From positions 1 through 15,162 of the forward strand of contig CALHIW010000029.1 of the NCBI GenBank assembly GCA_938030905.1: a stretch of 15,162 nt of DNA, in the 5' to 3' direction. The notes under the pieces are model-generated. The model worked only from the letters and a program-made list of their open reading frames with translations, made no database searches and was not told the origin of the DNA. This document shows positions 15,113 through 15,162 of this stretch, piece by piece. The stretch is from Candidatus Methanomethylicia archaeon (GTDB taxonomy: Archaea > Thermoproteota > Methanomethylicia > CALHIW01). Each line of letters opens with the position of its first letter. Position 1 is the first letter of the stretch. The position numbers and the translations under genes are program-made.

Positions 15113-15162
15113 GCATTCCTGAAAGTCTTATTCCATCTAGAATCTAAAATCATAATACATTA

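Overview
The window looks like chromosomal DNA of a hyperthermophilic crenarchaeote (Thermoproteota). It carries geranylgeranylglyceryl phosphate synthase (archaeal ether lipids), an archaeal Gar1, a DUF99 protein, a DUF4443 winged-helix protein and a stand-alone Cas4-type nuclease. Most intact genes have an AT-rich TATA element about 25 bases before the first codon and no Shine-Dalgarno site, which fits leaderless archaeal transcription. The DNA is clearly AT-rich. An Ignisphaera-like or other low-GC Desulfurococcales genome is a guess; no ribosomal RNA is present to test it.

Layout. 2-511: 3' part of the GGGP synthase gene (+). 864-1517: PHP-domain phosphoesterase (-). 1762-4190: three decayed transposase genes end to end, all on the minus strand (IS630-like, IS5-like, and another crenarchaeal DDE type). 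4320-5234: thioredoxin reductase-like gene (+) broken by four single-base indels. 5276-5493: small IS5 remnant. 5694-6380: DUF4443 regulator (-). 7036-7677: Cas4-like nuclease (-). 7808-8245: internally deleted IS5 remnant (-). 8303-8569: gar1 (-). 8806-9496: third IS5-like pseudogene (+). 9497-10627: gene-free, but with an 80-base inverted-repeat element that could be a structured RNA. 10628-11242: DUF99 gene (+), meeting a 70-residue unknown protein (-) tail to tail with a 14-base overlap. 11771-15071: amino-acid operon thrB-lysC-asd (-).

How the genes work together. The only clear pathway unit is the right-hand operon. Aspartate kinase and aspartate-semialdehyde dehydrogenase carry out the first two steps from aspartate towards threonine, methionine and lysine. 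Homoserine kinase acts two steps later on the threonine branch; homoserine dehydrogenase and threonine synthase are not in view. The cistrons are tightly packed (2 bases and 0 bases apart) and each internal start has a strong Shine-Dalgarno match. The first cistron, thrB, has no ordinary in-frame start codon. The other intact genes look like single transcription units separated by insertion-sequence debris.

The most unusual points are the structured 80-base repeat at 10137-10216, the two genes with clean indel damage (trxB-like and thrB), a 29-base duplication inside a dead transposase that copies a nonsense codon, and a Cas4 homologue with no CRISPR or other cas gene nearby.
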